Source: Enterococcus dispar ATCC 51266
GTDB lineage: Bacteria > Bacillota > Bacilli > Lactobacillales > Enterococcaceae
Length of the DNA stretch: 64,000 nucleotides
Reading direction: 5' to 3'
Assembly: GCF_000406945.1 (NCBI RefSeq)
Contig: NZ_KE136354.1
Span: 1,201,207 to 1,265,206, forward strand
Made by a program: the position numbers and the translations under genes. The notes below the pieces were generated by a model. The model saw nothing but the letters and a program-made list of their open reading frames with translations. It was not told the origin of the DNA and made no database searches. This document shows positions 15,646 through 24,350 of this stretch, piece by piece. Each line of letters starts with the position of its first letter. The stretch's first letter is position 1.

Positions 15646-18001
15646 TCTTTTCCTCCATAAAAACATCTTCCGCTAAAATTTTCATCAACTCATTGGTAGA
15701 GTTTTCTGTATCATTACTCATTAAAACATCACAAATAATTTCATCATAAAAATCCATTTCAGGTTCAATTATCTCTCTAACCAATTCTTCTTCTGTATAT
15801 GATTTACCGATTAATCCCGTTAGATCTTCTAAATCAAAATACCAACCGATATTTTGAGCGTATTGTTGCTTATCTTCTTGTAAAACGACAATTTTTTTTC
15901 TAGTATGGGCAAAATCAAACATAGCAGAAGAATAATCTGTAATTAGTGTTTCAGAAAGCAAATAAAGCTCCTGAATGTCTGTAATGTCATTATAGAAGCA
16001 ATGGATACGCGAATCAAGATTAGCATAATGTCGCCGTAAATAAGCTTCATTAGGATGAAGTTTAACAATCAAATGATAATTTGTCGGTAATAGACTAATC
16101 AATTTTTTTAAATCAAGATTGGATAGGTCATCACGTTTTTCTTGACGCCAAGTAGGGCAATACAAAACATACTTGGATCCATTTGGTTCAGTTCCGAAGT
16201 ATTTCAGATGTAATCGCTCGATTTCATTAAAATTAATATTATTTTCTATTAAATAAGTATTCTTAGGGGCACCAATTTCCAAGATTTTTAAATTCGAATT
16301 TTTTTCCAATTGAAATGCACTTGTAATATATCTGGTATTCCTTGGGGAACTACTTAATAAATAGTCCCATTTCATCATCCGGGGTTGAAATGCTTTCAAC
16401 TGTTTTTGCTTTTCTTTTACATCGGCCAAATCAGCGACCATTTTCTTCAGTGGGAATCCGTGCCATGTTTGGAAGAATATTTGACCCTCTCGTTTACCCA
16501 CCTTATCAAGAGTATTACCATTTACAATAACTAAATGAGATTTACGAAAAATAGATACATATCTATTACTTCCTGTTCTAATTGGAATAAAGTGATATTT
16601 ATATATTTCCATATCTACCAACTGATTAACAGAGCTAACAAATATTTTGGTGTCTGGATAACGTTTCTTTATTGCAAGTGCTATATACTTAGGATCCCCA
16701 GAAAAATTTTTGCCATGAAAGGATTCGATAAAAACATAATCATTCTTTATCGTTTCCTCTACTATAGAATTTTCAGAATGAGTAGTGTTTTTTTTCAAAA
16801 AGTTGGTAATTTTTAAGGAATATTTTTGTAACTTTTTACTTTTTACAAATCTTCTAAAATAGGGATTTCGGTTTCCTCTTTTAATAAGCCTTCCCCATAA
16901 AGTTTTATTTACTAAATGTGAGGTATAAATTTCATTTACAATTTCCGAAGCATTTACATCACCATCAAAACTAGTTGTATAATCACTTTTTATTATCTTA
17001 TCAATATACTCACGTCCATAGTTTTTCGTAATACAGTTTGTTTTAATGTATTGTAAATCATGCTGATATTTTCGGTCTAACCAAGGTAGTTCCACAAACT
17101 GAATCACAGTTTGTGCATCTGCTTTAATATCTTTGGTCAACCATGCCACGTTTTCAAGGTCCCCGTAAATCTCTTTTAAAACACCATCGTCACCAGGATA
17201 TAAAATTGCGGGCATTCCTTGACCCAAGGCTTCCATAATTGAGTAACCGAAAGTTTCTGCTCTTGAAGTACTCAAATATATATAATTAGTGGGTGGTTCA
17301 TAGTTAATAAATACATTATCATTTAAACCATAAGCATTAATAAGATTTTTATATAAAACTCTCGCTATCCCTTGTCCGTTTATGAAAAGCTTGTAGTTAG
17401 TCATACGTTTTTCTTTTACCAAATACCGCATTAAAGATATCGCGTACGCAATATCTTTAGAAGTTTCATCAAACCGAGAGAAGATAAAAAAATTAGTGGG
17501 TTTACTTGGTTTGTCTTTAATTTCATTTACAAAAAATACATGACGAATACTAATTGAAAAAGGAATCACATTGTCTTTGCCAAGTTTTTGTTTTAGTAAT
17601 TTGGCAGTATTAATTGTTGAAACACGATAAATATCGACAGCATCCGCGGCAAAATCTGATCCTATTTCAACATTATAAATTGGCGCATGAACTTCCCCAA
17701 TAATTTTACTATTTGGATACGTCTTCTTTAGTGCTCTTGCTAATACAAACAAAGATTCTCTGGTCAGTATGTAACTATCTAAGGCTTCGCCAGACAGAAC
17801 ATCATTTATATTTCTAAATGACACATTTCTTCCAAGTGACTCTCTATTAACTAGTTCCTTTATGTCTTCTTCTGAAAAATTACTAGTATTAAAGAAAACA
17901 ATGTCACAATCTTCCTGTTGTAATTCTTGTATCAAATTGATATTACTACGGCTAGTACCGCCCACACCAAAAATATTAAAACCAATTATTCCAATTTTCA
18001 T
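15632..18001 (-). CDS. Glycosyltransferase (GT4-like) fused to CDP-glycerol glycerophosphotransferase, copy 2
   Basis: The 789-residue protein has two enzyme parts. Residues 1-340 form a GT-B transferase: KIGIIGFNIFGVGGTSRSN at the start, FIFSRFDETSKDIAYAI, and SRAETFGYSIMEALGQGMP with the E-x7-E donor-site motif. Residues about 420-780 are a TagF/TagB-type glycerophosphotransferase: TWHGFPLKKM, DYLLSSSPRNT, YCPTWRQEKR, KLHPNE and LITDYSSAMFDFAH. It probably adds both a sugar and glycerol phosphate to a teichoic acid chain at the inner membrane face. It is a tandem paralog of the next gene. The homologous ATG (18001) is used. An in-frame GTG at 18025 abuts the Shine-Dalgarno site and is unlikely. 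Confidence 0.85.
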   Translation of the reverse strand: MKIGIIGFNIFGVGGTSRSNINLIQELQQEDCDIVFFNTSNFSEEDIKELVNRESLGRNVSFRNINDVLSGEALDSYILTRESLFVLARALKKTYPNSKIIGEVHAPIYNVEIGSDFAADAVDIYRVSTINTAKLLKQKLGKDNVIPFSISIRHVFFVNEIKDKPSKPTNFFIFSRFDETSKDIAYAISLMRYLVKEKRMTNYKLFINGQGIARVLYKNLINAYGLNDNVFINYEPPTNYIYLSTSRAETFGYSIMEALGQGMPAILYPGDDGVLKEIYGDLENVAWLTKDIKADAQTVIQFVELPWLDRKYQHDLQYIKTNCITKNYGREYIDKIIKSDYTTSFDGDVNASEIVNEIYTSHLVNKTLWGRLIKRGNRNPYFRRFVKSKKLQKYSLKITNFLKKNTTHSENSIVEETIKNDYVFIESFHGKNFSGDPKYIALAIKKRYPDTKIFVSSVNQLVDMEIYKYHFIPIRTGSNRYVSIFRKSHLVIVNGNTLDKVGKREGQIFFQTWHGFPLKKMVADLADVKEKQKQLKAFQPRMMKWDYLLSSSPRNTRYITSAFQLEKNSNLKILEIGAPKNTYLIENNINFNEIERLHLKYFGTEPNGSKYVLYCPTWRQEKRDDLSNLDLKKLISLLPTNYHLIVKLHPNEAYLRRHYANLDSRIHCFYNDITDIQELYLLSETLITDYSSAMFDFAHTRKKIVVLQEDKQQYAQNIGWYFDLEDLTGLIGKSYTEEELVREIIEPEMDFYDEIICDVLMSNDTENSTNELMKILAEDVFMEEKNGNC

Positions 18002-18032
18002 ATATATATTGGCAAAAAATGCCACTCCCCCC
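18002..18032 (-). promoter_or_regulatory. Ribosome binding site with hairpin spacer, copy 2
   Basis: GGGGGGAG (18025-18032) is 23 bases from the ATG, too far for normal use. Fifteen of those bases (18010-18024) fold into a TGGCA/TGCCA stem with a TTTTT loop, which leaves 8 unpaired bases between site and start. Confidence 0.55.
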
Positions 18033-18054
18033 TACTTAATACTTTAAATATTCA

Positions 18055-20451
18055 TTAAATTAACCTATTGTTAGACACAGCAATACTTTTAGTTTCAAAA
18101 AGCTCATCAAACAACTGGTTGGTAGAGTTACTTGCATCTTCATTAAGAAATACGTCTATAATTTTTTTGTTATATAATTCCATATTATCATTATCCAACT
18201 TTAAAATTTCTCTGGATAATGAGACTTCATTATATCCTTGAGGATGTATATCAATTAGTTCCTCTATATCGAAATACCATCCTATTTGACTGTCGTACTC
18301 ATTCAAATCTTCTTGAAATACAATAATTTTTTTATTCAAATGAGCATAATCAAACATTGCCGATGAATAATCTGTTATTAACATATCACTTAATAAAAAT
18401 AATTCTTGAATGTCAGATATTTCATTTGGAAAACAATGAATACGTTCATCTAAGTTTCTGTATTGAGCAACTAAATTCGACTCAAGCGGATGTAGTTTAA
18501 TAATTATTTCATAATTATTAGGTAATAGTGAAATCAGTTTTTTAAAATCCATAGTAGCTACTGCGCTTCTTTTGTCTTTACGCCATGTCGGACAATATAA
18601 CACATATTTTTTCGTAGAGTCATAAGGTCTCATAAAATACTTAGTAATTAACCGTATTCTCTCGGTTTCATCATCTTTATGTTTAATAAGATACGTGTTT
18701 CTAGGAGCACCATACTCCATTATTCTTAAATCATGATTCTCATTTAGCATAAAAGCACTTTTTAGTAACTCTGTATTCTTTTTTGACGATGAAAGTAGAT
18801 AATCCCATTTTTTCATCCGAGGAAGAAAGGCTTGGCTTTCTATCCGCCGTTGTGTTAAGTCATTTAAATCAGCAACCATTCTTTTCAAAGGAAACCCATG
18901 CCACGTTTGAATAAACTTTTGGCCTCTGACTTTTCCGGTTTTATCCAAAGAATTACCATTCATAAAAACGTAGGTAGACTTACGAAATTTATCCACATAC
19001 TGTGGGCTACCAATACGTACTGGTTTAAATCCATAATCCATAATTTCCATATCTACCCACTCGTCAGCCGAGCTAACATAAATAAACGCCTCAGGAAAAT
19101 TTTTCTTTAATTCTAATGCAATATACTTTGGGTCTCCAGCAAAGGATTTACCATGAAAAGACTCTATAAAGAAAAAGTCTTCCATAAGTTCAGCGGACAT
19201 TTCGTTCACATCAACCGTTTGATTTGAACGGCGTAAATAGCGCAACATTTTTTTTGCAGAGTCTTTAATAATAGGATTTCCAACTATTTTCCCAATCAAA
19301 GGGGCATATTTCATTTTTAAATAAAAATTTGTTACAAAATTATTCTGGCTGAAACTACTTTGTTTCTTCACTTGTTCTAAGATTCTACTAAATTCAATTT
19401 TTTCTTGATTCTTCTTTTTTGAAAAAGGAGCGTTTATAACTTTGGTTATATAATCAGAAGCATAATTTTTCGTATCAAGAATTTCTTTTGCCAAGGTTAG
19501 ATCATGAAAAAAATTCTCTTCCACTTTTGAAATATCTTTATTATAAAATTGTAATAACGCATGTGAATCGTCTACCAAATTCTTATTTAACCAACACACA
19601 GAATCAAAACCTTTGTATATTTCAGCTAATGAACCATCGTCTCCACGATATAAAGCTATTCGGTTTCCAGATGCGAATGCCTCCATAATGGAGTACCCCA
19701 ATGTTTCAAACCGTGCAGTTGAAAGATAAATATAATCTTTTGGAAGTGTTTGATTAATAAAAATATGATCTGTTAGCTTATAGAAAGTAACTAAATTGCG
19801 ATAAAACTTTTCACTCTTTCCTGTTCCATTTAAAAATAATTTTATTTTATTCTTTCCAAGACCATGAACCATATAGTCAACTAACTTTATCGCGTAGCTA
19901 ATATCTTTTTGACGCTCATCAAAACGTGAATAAATAACGAAATTAAGAGATTGATAATTACACTGAATTTCTTTTACAGAAAAATCAATATGTCTGGCAC
20001 TAATTGGAAATGAAATGACATTATTTAGATTCATACGTTCCATAAATCTCATTTTTATCTTTTCTGTAGCAACACGATAGACATCAATTGCCTCACTTCC
20101 TAAGTCTAATTCAGGCTCAATTAAATCTAGTGGAGCATGAACTTCTCCTACCACGACTGCCTTGGGCCACTTAAACTTGATATAACGAGCAAAACTGAAT
20201 AAACTTTCCCGAGTTAATATATAGCAGTTACACGCAGCAACTTTTGGAAATTGTTGCAGTGAATAGAATGAAATATTTTTAGGCTTCTCCAGTTCACTTT
20301 GAATATTTTTAACTTGTTTTGTACTAAATGGAAGTAAGTTAAAAAATGCAATCTCATCGCCGTGTATAGAAAATTCATTAATTAAATTCAAATTACTCCG
20401 TTTTGTTCCGCCTGTACCAAAAATATCATAACCAATAATTCCAATTTTCAT
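18055..20451 (-). CDS. Glycosyltransferase (GT4-like) fused to CDP-glycerol glycerophosphotransferase, copy 1
   Basis: The 798-residue protein has the same layout as the downstream gene. The GT-B part (1-345) has KIGIIGYDIFGTGGTKRSN, FVIYSRFDERQKDISYAI and ARFETLGYSIMEAFASGN (E-x7-E). The glycerophosphotransferase part (about 425-790) has TWHGFPLKRM, DYLLSSSKKNT, YCPTWRKDKR, KLHPLE and LITDYSSAMFDYAH. All key motifs are intact in both copies, so neither looks like a decaying duplicate. With TagA and TagB made from the same operon, it should extend the linkage unit. Start is ATG 20451, whose Shine-Dalgarno site lies inside the end of tagA behind a small hairpin. There is a 53-base gap to copy 2. 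Confidence 0.87.
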   Translation of the reverse strand: MKIGIIGYDIFGTGGTKRSNLNLINEFSIHGDEIAFFNLLPFSTKQVKNIQSELEKPKNISFYSLQQFPKVAACNCYILTRESLFSFARYIKFKWPKAVVVGEVHAPLDLIEPELDLGSEAIDVYRVATEKIKMRFMERMNLNNVISFPISARHIDFSVKEIQCNYQSLNFVIYSRFDERQKDISYAIKLVDYMVHGLGKNKIKLFLNGTGKSEKFYRNLVTFYKLTDHIFINQTLPKDYIYLSTARFETLGYSIMEAFASGNRIALYRGDDGSLAEIYKGFDSVCWLNKNLVDDSHALLQFYNKDISKVEENFFHDLTLAKEILDTKNYASDYITKVINAPFSKKKNQEKIEFSRILEQVKKQSSFSQNNFVTNFYLKMKYAPLIGKIVGNPIIKDSAKKMLRYLRRSNQTVDVNEMSAELMEDFFFIESFHGKSFAGDPKYIALELKKNFPEAFIYVSSADEWVDMEIMDYGFKPVRIGSPQYVDKFRKSTYVFMNGNSLDKTGKVRGQKFIQTWHGFPLKRMVADLNDLTQRRIESQAFLPRMKKWDYLLSSSKKNTELLKSAFMLNENHDLRIMEYGAPRNTYLIKHKDDETERIRLITKYFMRPYDSTKKYVLYCPTWRKDKRSAVATMDFKKLISLLPNNYEIIIKLHPLESNLVAQYRNLDERIHCFPNEISDIQELFLLSDMLITDYSSAMFDYAHLNKKIIVFQEDLNEYDSQIGWYFDIEELIDIHPQGYNEVSLSREILKLDNDNMELYNKKIIDVFLNEDASNSTNQLFDELFETKSIAVSNNRLI

Positions 20452-20482
20452 CGTATTTGACTATAAATTAGTCTCTTCCCCC
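20452..20482 (-). promoter_or_regulatory. Ribosome binding site with hairpin spacer, copy 1
   Basis: GGGGG (20478-20482) lies 26 bases from the ATG. Fifteen of these (20459-20473) form a GACTA/TAGTC stem with an ATTTA loop, leaving 11 unpaired bases. The tagA stop codon (20468-20470) is inside this hairpin, so a ribosome ending tagA would open it. Confidence 0.55.
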
Positions 20483-21202
20483 ATTCCTCATCTTCCACCA
20501 CAAACTTTTTACCACAAAAACTGGCAGCTGTATGATGCGACCAATTCTTGTGGGGTTGCTTAATGACCGATACAGCCATTCTAGATGTGTCGTAATAAAG
20601 AAATCTGGTGCGCGCTTCACGTGACCACTTAAAACGTCAAAACTACCGCCCACATCTTGAAAAACATAGCTGTTTACAATTGATATGTTTTCTGCCAACC
20701 AAAGTTCTTGGCGCGGAAAACCTAATGCAACAAAAACAAAATCTGGCTGTACAGAATTCATCTGGGCAACAATTTCACTATCTGTCATTTTTGTGTACCC
20801 GTCGATACTACCTGCGACTATTAAGTTAGGATAATCTTTTTGAATATTTTTGATTGCATCCTTTAAGACTTCTGGTTTAGCACCATAAAAAAAACACTTT
20901 TTTTGAGTTTTATTAGCATATTGCAAAAGTTTTACCATCAAATCAAAGCCAGCGACTCGCTCTTTGATTTTGCCACCGGTCATTTTCGAAACCAAAACAA
21001 TTCCGATGCCATCAGGAATGCGATGACTACTTTTTTCAAGTAATTCCATTATAGCAGGATATTTCTTCGCTTCTAGCGCAATTTGCGGGTTCACACTGAT
21101 AATACTCATTTTCTGCTTATTTGCTAAAAAGTTCGGCACATCCGCTATGATATCACCATACGTAATTGGATCAACGGGTAATCCCAGAATCATTTCCCTC
21201 AT
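20468..21202 (-). CDS. tagA: N-acetylglucosaminyldiphosphoundecaprenol N-acetyl-beta-D-mannosaminyltransferase (TagA/WecG)
   Basis: The 244-residue protein is a GT26 enzyme: SVNPQIALEAKK, RIPDGIGIVLVSKMTGGKIKERVAGFDLM (with the catalytic Asp of PDGIG), FFYGAKPEVL, FVALGFPRQELW, FQDVGGSFDVLSGHVKRAP and LEWLYRSLSNPTRIGR. It adds ManNAc to undecaprenyl-PP-GlcNAc, the second step of the wall teichoic acid linkage unit. The first enzyme, TagO, is not in this window. Its ATG overlaps the tagB stop by 4 bases. A second ATG three codons in has a GAGGG just before it and may be the real start. Confidence 0.93.
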   Translation of the reverse strand: MREMILGLPVDPITYGDIIADVPNFLANKQKMSIISVNPQIALEAKKYPAIMELLEKSSHRIPDGIGIVLVSKMTGGKIKERVAGFDLMVKLLQYANKTQKKCFFYGAKPEVLKDAIKNIQKDYPNLIVAGSIDGYTKMTDSEIVAQMNSVQPDFVFVALGFPRQELWLAENISIVNSYVFQDVGGSFDVLSGHVKRAPDFFITTHLEWLYRSLSNPTRIGRIIQLPVFVVKSLWWKMRNGGRD

Positions 21203-22338
21203 TTGTTTTCAATCCATCCTATCAATTGTTTGTGGGCATTTCCTGTATTATATGTATTCCATATATTATTGAAATCCTCTAAATTTTTATAAGGATAATC
21301 TAAAATCATGTTCACTAAATTTGTTTCATTTGTAATGAAAACTTTTTCTAACCCTTCGTTAAAATTTTCCTGTAGTCCAACTGTTTCAGTATACCGCTCA
21401 ATATCTGGACAGTAATAAATCAATTTTCCACAAGGATTTGCTAAAGCATATTCAAAGGGAACCGAAGAATAATCTGATATTAAACAATCCACATTTTGTA
21501 ATAACGCCTGTAAAGATAATGAATCAAAATCGGTTACCACATTTTCAGAGGTTGCAATTCTTGCTTGCAACTCTTTATCATGAGGATGAGCATGAGCAAG
21601 TAATTGCCATTCTTTGCCTAATTTTTTGCTTAATGTTGCAAAATCCAACAGTGGTGTCGCATAGTTTTCTCGATAAGTTGGCGCATAAAGTAAAGTCTTT
21701 TTCGTTCCAAATTTTGCTACAAATTGTTTTTTATTTTGTCTTTTCAACTCCCTATCAAAATATATATCGGTTGGGAGATAACCAAAAGGTAAAAATTTCG
21801 CATCATTACTTTGGTAGTTGGTTTCAAAAATAGTCTTCATCTTTTTAGAACCGATAACATAATGGGTAAAACGTTGATAAACGGCCTTATAGCGTTCTTT
21901 ATCGGCATTACTTGCCATTTTTGTATAGTTTGCTGCCAAGCCAAACAACTTGGCAGCACCATCTGCATGCCACAATTGAATCACAGCTGTCGTTTTAGGA
22001 AATATAATACCTGCTAAAAAGGCAAAATAGTTATCACATAATACAACATCAGCATTTTTTGTTAATGCGACAATATTACTACTAAAAATTTTTTGTGTAG
22101 CCAATGAATAAGACGTACAACCAAATTTTTTATAAGACTGCGCAACTTTTTCACTATTACCAGTGTAACCAATCACTAGCTCATGTTTGAAATAAGGTGC
22201 CAGAAAATCAAGGATAATATTGCTAGTCGTCGGAAAACTCAGCAAAAATACAATTTTCTTTTTTGGCGCTTTGCGCTGGCTTAATAGACTTATTAATTTT
22301 AGATAACTATTCTTTGCCGTTGAGCTGATTGTTTTCAT
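21199..22338 (-). CDS. tagB: CDP-glycerol glycerophosphotransferase, teichoic acid primase (TagB-like)
   Basis: The 379-residue protein is a single-domain glycerophosphotransferase: KIVFLLSFPTTSN near the start, VIQLWHADGAAKLFGL (catalytic-site His), HYVIGSKKM, LLYAPTYREN, HAHPHD and LISDYSSVPFEYAL. Its size and the WHADGA motif fit TagB/TarB, which puts the first glycerol phosphate on ManNAc-GlcNAc-PP-undecaprenol. It is the first gene of the operon, followed by tagA with a 4-base overlap. A weak GGAG is near the ATG, and the 190 bases upstream hold no other gene. Confidence 0.88.
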   Translation of the reverse strand: MKTISSTAKNSYLKLISLLSQRKAPKKKIVFLLSFPTTSNIILDFLAPYFKHELVIGYTGNSEKVAQSYKKFGCTSYSLATQKIFSSNIVALTKNADVVLCDNYFAFLAGIIFPKTTAVIQLWHADGAAKLFGLAANYTKMASNADKERYKAVYQRFTHYVIGSKKMKTIFETNYQSNDAKFLPFGYLPTDIYFDRELKRQNKKQFVAKFGTKKTLLYAPTYRENYATPLLDFATLSKKLGKEWQLLAHAHPHDKELQARIATSENVVTDFDSLSLQALLQNVDCLISDYSSVPFEYALANPCGKLIYYCPDIERYTETVGLQENFNEGLEKVFITNETNLVNMILDYPYKNLEDFNNIWNTYNTGNAHKQLIGWIENK

Positions 22339-22486
22339 AATTACTCCTTTTTCACACTATTGTCTATTGTACATGAAAAGCCCATGATTGAAAATAATTG
22401 TAAACAAACTGTCATATTAAGATTATCCATTTTCGACAAGTCTTTCTCTTAATTTCTCAAAACAAAGAGGATGTTAAAATAAAAAA

Positions 22487-22516
22487 ATGTCGTAGTCACA
22501 ATGGACTACGACATTA
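22487..22516 (-). terminator. Rho-independent terminator of the 78-residue gene
   Basis: AATGTCGTAGTC pairs with GACTACGACATT, then TTTTTTT follows on the minus strand. It starts 13 bases after the stop. Confidence 0.85.
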
Positions 22517-22529
22517 CGGAGTATTCAAA

Positions 22530-22766
22530 TTAACTAAAGAAACAATTTTCACCAACAGCACGCTTAACATCATAGCTGGTAGCTTTCACATAGGGATTGT
22601 CCTGTGATACTTTATCGCGGTCACAAAGCTCACAATGATCGACTTTAAAAATAATGCTGTCATTGTCTACTTTTGTGGCTGTTGCCAAAATCGCACGATG
22701 AAATCCTTTCGGTTGGATCATATACTGTTTTCCTAACAAAATTGAGTTTTCTGTTATCACTTTCAT
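22530..22766 (-). CDS. Conserved-looking small protein of unknown function
   Basis: I do not recognise this 78-residue protein. It has alternating beta-like segments (SIIFKVDHCELC) and a Cys-x2-Cys in HCELCDRD, plus a third Cys in GENCFFS near the end, which could bind a metal or form a disulfide. There is no signal peptide or membrane segment. AAAGGGG is close to the ATG (2 bases) and a weaker AAGGA is 13 bases upstream. It is monocistronic with its own strong terminator, and the 230 bases upstream are AT-rich. The strong terminator and start region support a real gene. Confidence 0.65.
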   Translation of the reverse strand: MKVITENSILLGKQYMIQPKGFHRAILATATKVDNDSIIFKVDHCELCDRDKVSQDNPYVKATSYDVKRAVGENCFFS

Positions 22767-22960
22767 AACCCCTTTTCTTTCCTTGCGTTGCCTTCATAAT
22801 AACATACCTTTTGCAATTTAATCAAATCAAATTCGCTTTATACCAATTATTTTAACTTGTATATACATATATACCAATTTTGTTTTTAAGTTTATTCTAC
22901 CAAAATAAAATAATAATCTTTATGTAGCGCTGTCTTGCCAACAAGAAATTGGCAAAATAA

Positions 22961-22991
22961 AAAACTGTCGCAAATTACTAGCGACAGTTTT
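22961..22991 (-). terminator. Rho-independent terminator of asnS
   Basis: AAACTGTCGC pairs with GCGACAGTTT and is followed by TTTATTTTG on the minus strand, 6 bases past the asnS stop. A separate TTGCCAA/TTGGCAA hairpin lies at 22935-22955. Confidence 0.85.
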
Positions 22992-22996
22992 CTTAT

Positions 22997-24295
22997 TTAT
23001 GGATAAATTCGATTTAATAAGCGCGGGAATGGAATAGCTTCTCGTACATGTTCAATGCCAGATAACCAGGTAACTGTTCTTTCCAGCCCTAAACCAAAAC
23101 CAGAATGTGGCACAGAACCATATTTCCGCAAATCTAAATACCAAGAATATTCTTTTTCATCTAAACCATGAGCACGAATTTGTTCTAAAAGATATTCATA
23201 ATCAGTTGCCCGTTCAGAGCCGCCAATAATTTCACCATATCCTTCTGGGGCAATCATATCAGCACAAATCACCAAATCTTCACGAGTTGGATGTGGTTTC
23301 ATATAAAATGGTTTGATTGCTTTTGGATAATTCAAAATGAACACTGGACGATCAAAGGAATTAGCAATAAAAGTTTCATGAGGAGAACCAAAATCATCGC
23401 CCCATTCAATGTCTTCAAAACCGTTTTCTTGTAATAATTTAATCGCATCATCATAAGTAATCCGTGGGAAAGGTAGTTGTGTATATTTTTCTAATACACT
23501 ACGATCCCGTTTTAAAACATGCAACGCGTAATCGCAATTATCTAACACACTTTGGACCAAATAGGCCACATATTGTTCTTGCACTTCTAAACTTTCTTCT
23601 TGGTGCATGAAAGCCATTTCTGGTTCTAGCATCCAAAATTCAATCAAATGACGGCGTGTTTTAGATTTTTCCGCCCGAAAAGTTGGACCAAACGAAAATA
23701 CTTTACCAAAAGCCATCGCAGCAGCTTCCATATAAAGTTGGCCAGACTGGGAAAGATAGGCTTTTTGATCAAAATAATTTGTTTCAAATAAATCAGTAGT
23801 ACCCTCTGGGGCAGAACCAGTTAGAATTGGCGGATCAATTTTAACAAAGCCTTCTTTATTAAAGAATTCATAGCTAGCCCGAATCAACTCGTTACGGATT
23901 TGCATAATGGCATGTTGACGAGAAGAACGTAACCACAAATGGCGATGATCCATCAAAAAGTCAGTCCCATGTTCTTTTGGTGTAATAGGATAATCATGAC
24001 TTTCACCAATGACTTCAATAGTTTGTACACCGATTTCGTAGCCAAATTTTGAACGGCTGTCTTCTCTAATTTCACCGGTCAATAAAATAGAAGTCTCTTG
24101 ATTTAAATTTTTTGCCAATTGAAAAACTTCTTCAGGTACTTCACTTTTCACAACAACACCTTGGAAATAGGCTGTGCCATCTCGTAGTTGTAAGAAAGCA
24201 ATCTTACCACTAGAACGTTTGTTAGCGACCCATGCGCCAATTGTAACAATTTCGCCTACGTGGTCTTTTGCATCAATAATTTGAATTTGTTCCAC
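22997..24295 (-). CDS. asnS: Asparagine--tRNA ligase
   Basis: The 432-residue class II synthetase has an OB-fold anticodon domain (about 1-105; [24 protein letters not shown]) and a catalytic domain with [21 protein letters not shown] (motif 1), [28 protein letters not shown] (motif 2) and [15 protein letters not shown] (motif 3). It charges tRNA-Asn. The open frame extends upstream over aspB, but AGGAGA 7 bases before the GTG at 24295 and the family length fix the start there. It lies 55 bases after aspB in the dinG-ypmB-aspB-asnS order known from Bacillus. A perfect palindrome lies in that gap. Confidence 0.96.
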   Translation of the reverse strand: MEQIQIIDAKDHVGEIVTIGAWVANKRSSGKIAFLQLRDGTAYFQGVVVKSEVPEEVFQLAKNLNQETSILLTGEIREDSRSKFGYEIGVQTIEVIGESHDYPITPKEHGTDFLMDHRHLWLRSSRQHAIMQIRNELIRASYEFFNKEGFVKIDPPILTGSAPEGTTDLFETNYFDQKAYLSQSGQLYMEAAAMAFGKVFSFGPTFRAEKSKTRRHLIEFWMLEPEMAFMHQEESLEVQEQYVAYLVQSVLDNCDYALHVLKRDRSVLEKYTQLPFPRITYDDAIKLLQENGFEDIEWGDDFGSPHETFIANSFDRPVFILNYPKAIKPFYMKPHPTREDLVICADMIAPEGYGEIIGGSERATDYEYLLEQIRAHGLDEKEYSWYLDLRKYGSVPHSGFGLGLERTVTWLSGIEHVREAIPFPRLLNRIYP

Positions 24296-24314
24296 TTGTG
24301 TCTCTCCTATTCTT

Positions 24315-24332
24315 TCACAGTAATTACTGTGA
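24315..24332. promoter_or_regulatory. 18-base perfect palindrome between aspB and asnS
   Basis: TCACAGTAATTACTGTGA reads the same on both strands and ends 10 bases before the asnS Shine-Dalgarno site. It could be a repressor operator or a loop-less processing hairpin. No matching regulator consensus is known to me. Confidence 0.4.
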
Positions 24333-24350
24333 GCATTTCCTTCTAGCATT

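Noticed and set aside
22860-22880. AT-rich near-palindrome GTATATACATATATAC upstream of the 78-residue gene
   Set aside because: Simple alternating AT sequence of low complexity; no support as an operator.
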